From contig NC_090321.1 of assembly GCF_040869045.1 (NCBI RefSeq), positions 35,461,426-35,525,425 on the forward strand: a stretch of 64,000 nt of DNA. Direction: 5' to 3'. Origin of the DNA: Eurosta solidaginis. Lineage: Eukaryota > Arthropoda > Insecta > Diptera > Tephritidae. Below are positions 59,931 to 64,000 of the stretch, piece by piece; position 1 is the first letter of the stretch, and each line of letters begins with the position of its first letter. A program made the translations under genes and the position numbers. Below the pieces are notes generated by a model. It did no database searches, was not told the origin of the DNA, and worked only from the letters and a program-made list of their open reading frames with translations.

Positions 59931-62507
59931 TATACCGTTCATGAACATGAAATGGTATATTAACTTTGGTCCAATGTTTGTAACGTTGAGAAATATAGAA
60001 GATAGACTCACCATTAAGTATATCGAATTGATTAGGGCGACGAACTGAGTTGATATAGCCATGTCCGTCTGTCCGTTCGCCTGTCTGTTTGAACGCAAAC
60101 TAGTCCCTCAAATTTTGAGATATCTCAATGAAATTTGGCACAAGGACGTATTTTTGTATTATATTAGACATTTGTCGGATCCGGTAGGATCGGACCACTA
60201 TAACATATATCTCCCATACAACCGATCGTTCAGATAAGATGATTTTGGTCATTCCTGCCGCAATTTGGAAAGTCTAAACGTGAAACTCGGTGATTATATA
60301 TTTTAATATATCATAGAAGATTTTCTGAAAAAATCACTTTGATCGGAGCTATATGTATATAGTCTATACCCATCCCATATAACCGATCGTTGAGATAGAA
60401 AGATTTTTAGCCATTTCTCCCTTAATTTCCAATATAAAAACGTTAAACTTGGTGATGTTTATTCTAATATAACATAGAAGATTTCCTGTAAAAATGATTT
60501 CGATCGGAGCTATATATAATATATATCCCATACAACCGACCGTTCAGTTTTTAGCCATTTTTATACTCAGTTGAGCAGAGCTTACAGAGTATATTAACTT
60601 TGATTGGATAACGGTTGGTGGTACAGGAATAAAGGAGTCGAGATAGATATAGACTTTCATATATCAAAATCATCAGTATCGAAAAAAAATTTGATTGACC
60701 CATGTCCGTCCGTCCGTCCGTCTGCCCGTTAACACTATAACTTGAGTAACTTTTGAGGTATCTTGATGAAATTTGGTACGTAGGTTCCTGGGCACTAATC
60801 TCAGATCGTTATTTAAAATGAACGATATCGGACTATAACCACGCCCACTTTTTCGATATCGAAAATTTCGAAAAACCGAAAAAATGCGATAATTCATTGC
60901 CAAAGACGGATAAAGTGATGAAACTTGGTAGATGGATTGACCTTATGACGCAGAATAGAAAAATTAGTAAAATTTTGGACAATGGGCGTGGCACCGCCCA
61001 CTTTTAAAAGAAGGTAATTTAAAAGTTTTGCAAGCTGTAATTTGGCAGTAATTGAAGATATCATGTTGAAATTTGGCAGGAACGTTACTACTATTACTAT
61101 ATATGTGCTAAATAAAAATTAGAAAAATCGGATGAAGAACACGCCCACTTAAAAAAAAAATTTTTTTTAAAGTAAATTTTAACAAAAAATTGAATATCTT
61201 TACTGTATATAAGTAAGTTATGTCAACATTCAACTCCAGTAATGATACGGTGCAACAAAATACAAAAATAAAAGAAAATTTCAAAATGGGCGTGGTTCCG
61301 CCCTTTTCATTTAGTTTGTCTAGAATACTTTTAATGCCATAAGTCGAACAAAAATTTACCAATCCTTCTGAAATTTGGTAGAGGCATAGACCCTATGACG
61401 GTAAATGTTTTCTGTGAAAATGGGCGAAATCGGTTTAATCCACGCCCAGTTTTTTACACAGTCGACCGTCTGTCCTTCCTCTTGGCCGTTAACACGATAA
61501 CTTGAGCAAAAACCGACATATCTTTACTAAACTCAGTTCGCGCACTTATCTGAACTCACTTTATCTTGGTATTAAAAAATGGGCGAAATCCTGCTATGAC
61601 CACGCCCACTTTTCGATATCGAAAAATGAAAAAAAAAAATACCATAATTCTATAGCAAAAACGAAAAAAGGGATGAAACATGGTGATTGGATTAGTTTAT
61701 TGACGCAAGAAATAACTTTAGCAAAAACTTTGTAAAATGGGTGTGACACCTACCATATTAAGTAGAAAAAAAATGAAAAAGTTCTGCAGGGCGCAATCAA
61801 AAGCCCTTGGAATCTTGGCAGGAATACTGTTCGTGGTATTACATATATAAATAAATTAGCGGTACCCGACAGATGATGTTCTGGGTCACCCTGGCCCACA
61901 TTTTGGTCGATATCTCGAAAACGCCTTCACATATACAACCAAGGGCCACTTCCTTTTAAAACCCTCATTAATACCTTTAATTTGATACCCATATCGTACA
62001 AACACATTATAGAGTCACCCCTGGTCCACCTATATGGCGATATCTGGAAAAAGCGTCCACATATAGAACTAAGGCCCACTACCTTTTAAAATACTCATTA
62101 ACACCATTCATTTCATACCCATATCGTACAAACACATTCTAGAGTCACCCCTGGTCCACCTTTAGAACTATGGCCGACTCTCTTTTAAAATACTCGTTGA
62201 TACCCATGTCATACAAACACATTCCAGGGTTACCCTAGGTTCATTTTCCTAAATGGTGATTTTCCCTTATTTTGTCTCCAAAGCTCTCAGCTGTGTATGT
62301 AATGTTCGGTTACACCCGAACTTAGCCTTCCTTACTTGCTTATTTTATATTTATCTTAAAAATCGTTTAGGTATGTACATCTATATATTTCTTATCTTAT
62401 ACATCCGATTATTTGGAGATTACGAACGGGATAAGATAATTGTTCAGCCCCATTCATGAAAGGTATGAAGTCTTCGGTACAGCCGAAGAAAGTCCCGTCC
62501 TTACTTG
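59931..62507 (-). repeat. Family Q non-coding repeat, split by family C copy C4
   Basis: 59931-60557 and 62339-62507 are the two halves. On the plus strand it starts TATACCGTTCATGAACATGA and has ATGTCCGTCTGTCCGTTCGC. Three reiterations of about 150 bp follow around CCCATACAACCGATCGTTCA and GATCGGAGCTATATRTA. It ends TCTTCGGTACAGCCGAAGAA then AGTCCCGTCCTTACTTG. It is inserted into errantivirus sequence (integrase text resumes at about 62520). Non-coding. Confidence 0.8.
60558..62338 (-). repeat. Family C non-coding repeat, copy C4
   Basis: A complete copy on the minus strand: TTTTTATACTCAGTTGAGCA at the left, GTTCGGTTACACCCGAACTT then AGCCTTCCTTACTTG at the right. The tract CCGTCCGTCCGTCCGTCTGC lies at 60704. 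It has GGGCGTGG blocks and 130-bp sub-repeats (61920-62220). It interrupts family Q and supplies the empty-site text for the 1.9-kb insert in C1. Confidence 0.9.
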
Positions 62508-62514
62508 TTTCTTT

Positions 62515-62825
62515 TTCTTTTATTTATCTATAACTACAAGTTTCGGAATTCCAAATGCAATCATAAGTTCGTGAATGGGATCCTTTATGTGTTCAACTGA
62601 TCTGGATGGGATTATTTTTACCTGTGCATATTTAGAATATTTATCGACGGAATGAATCTTTTTTCTGTGGAGTAAATGTCTACGTGGACGATAACCCTGG
62701 ATTTGTGGAATCGGTGTGACCTGAAATTCGGGTTTGGGAGGGCGCTGTCATATTTTTTTTGTAGACATGTTGAACACTGTTTGACCTTTTTGTCTATCTT
62801 TGAAAACATGCTAGGCAAGTAATAT
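62515..62825 (-). pseudogene. Errantivirus-type integrase fragment
   Basis: Minus strand: YYLPSMFSKIDKKVKQCSTC and LQKKYDSALPNPNF carry the second half of the HHCC zinc-binding domain (CSTCLQKKY). VIVHVDIYSTEKRFIPSI then carries the first catalytic Asp of the integrase core (VDIY). A frame change leads to DKYSKYAQVKIIPSRS-like codons, cut off by family Q at about 62507. Same orientation as env, so both belong to one broken errantivirus. Confidence 0.65.
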
Positions 62826-64000
62826 TTTTTTATACTCAGTTGAGCAGAGCCATGTCCGTTCGTCCGTCCGTTAACACGATAACTTGAATACATTTTAAGG
62901 TATCTTGATGAAATTCGGTACGTAGGTTCCTGAGCACTCATCTCAGATCGCTATTTAAAATGAACGATATCGGACTATAACCACGCCCACTTTTTCGATA
63001 TCGAAAATTTCGAAAAACCGAAAAAGTGCAATAATTAATTACCAAAGACAGATAAAGCGATGAAATTTGGTAGGTAAGTTGGACTTATGACGAGGAATAG
63101 AAAACTAGTAATATTTTGGACAATGGGCGTGGCACCGCCCACTTTTAAAAGAAGGTAATTTAAAACTTTTGCAAGCTGTAATTTGGCAGTCGTTGAAGAT
63201 ATCATGATGAAATTTGGCAGGAACGTTACTCTTATTACTATATGTACGCTTAATAAAAATTAGCAAAATGGGAGAAGGACCATGCCCACTTTTAAAAAAA
63301 AATTTTGTAAAGCAAAATTTTAACAAAAAATTTAATATCTTTACAGTATATAAGTAAATTATGTCAACATTCTACTCCAGTAATAATATGGTGCAACAAA
63401 ATACAAAAATAAAAGAAAATTTCAAAATGGGCGTGGCTCCGCCCTTTTTCATTTAATTTGTTTAGGATACTTTTAATGCCATAAGTCGAACAAAAATTTA
63501 CCAATCCTTTTGGGATTTGGTAGGGGCATAGATTTTATGACGCTAACTGCTTTCTGTGAAAATGGGCGAAATAGGCTGAAGCCACGCCCAGTTTTTATAC
63601 ACAGTCGGCCGTCTGTCCTTCCGCTCGGCCGTTAACAGGATAACTTGATCAAAAATCGATATATCATTACTAAACTTAGTTCACGTACTTATCTGAACTC
63701 ACCTTATCTTGGTATAAAAAATGGCCGAAATCCGACTATGACCACGCACACTTTTTCGATATCGAAAATTATGAAAAATTAAAAAAAAAAGCCATAATTC
63801 TATACCAAATATGAAGAAAAAGATGAAACATGGTAATTGCATTGATTTATTGACGCAAAACATAACTTTGGAAAAAAACTTTGTAAAATGGGTGTCACAC
63901 CTATCATATTAAGTAAAAGAAAATGAAAAAGTTCTGCAGGGCGAATCAAAAGCCCTTGGAATCTTGGCAGGAACAGTATCGTGGTATTACATATATAAAT
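62825..64000 (-). repeat. Family C non-coding repeat, copy C5 (runs off the window)
   Basis: It starts TTTATACTCAGTTGAGCAGA at the left, inside the integrase fragment. It has ATGTCCGTTCGTCCGTCCGT (62852), TTTTTCGATATCGAAAATTT and GGGCGTGG blocks, and continues past 64000. Non-coding. Confidence 0.88.

Overview
This is AT-rich nuclear DNA from a higher fly (Diptera). A tephritid fruit fly is my best guess. The reasons are insect-type LTR, LOA/Jockey-like, Penelope-like and errantivirus relics, an insect-type serine-protease homologue, and non-coding repeats that I recall from tephritid and drosophilid genomes; the last point is from memory and unchecked. I see no rRNA, tRNA, CRISPR or prokaryotic gene organisation. 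The window is accessory, repeat-dominated DNA. Only two genes look intact: paralogous intronless secreted serine-protease homologues at 31057-31848 and 49273-50070, both with two catalytic-triad residues replaced.

The backbone is a segmental duplication. Block A (about 12.45-34.3 kb) and block B (about 44.8-53.0 kb) share, in order: a short AT-rich lead, a Tc1-like element with long imperfect terminal inverted repeats that contains BEL/Pao relics, a tRNA-derived SINE, the protease-homologue gene, a ~1.7-1.85 kb non-coding repeat (family C), and a 45-bp minisatellite. The blocks now differ mainly by later insertions. A gained a Gypsy element with its own nested SINE and hAT-like insert, a CR1-like fragment with a LOA-like LINE nested in it, and a 1.9-kb GC-rich-ended insert. 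B gained a CCCCAAAA-type foldback element and a hAT-like foldback element.

Layout. 1-6.3 kb: Jockey- and LOA-like LINE relics and a decayed hAT (TTF/DUF4371) transposase. 6.3-10.15 kb: a Gypsy copy (G1) with both LTRs but no RT-RNase H-integrase core. 10.2-12.4 kb: LINE relics and two small inverted-repeat elements with 8-bp target duplications. 12.4-34.3 kb: block A, with the near-complete but broken Gypsy G2 (17.33-24.05 kb). 34.98-37.1 kb: a Penelope-like element. 37.35-39.5 kb: Gypsy G4, with the same internal deletion as G1. 41.3-44.3 kb: LINE relic and Gypsy pol fragment G3. 44.8-53.0 kb: block B. 53.6-56.6 kb: two very large palindromes and a second copy of a 350-bp element. 58.1-62.8 kb: an errantivirus relic (env and integrase fragments) invaded by two related non-coding repeat families; a further family C copy runs off the window end.

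The most interesting signals are: (i) a Gypsy deletion derivative that appears to have multiplied without RT/IN, with gag, protease and integrase tail fused in one frame; (ii) two otherwise different non-coding repeat families sharing the same end architecture; (iii) the retained pseudo-enzyme gene pair; (iv) two long palindromes that could give hairpin RNA; and (v) several nested insertions whose empty site can be read in a sister copy within this same window.
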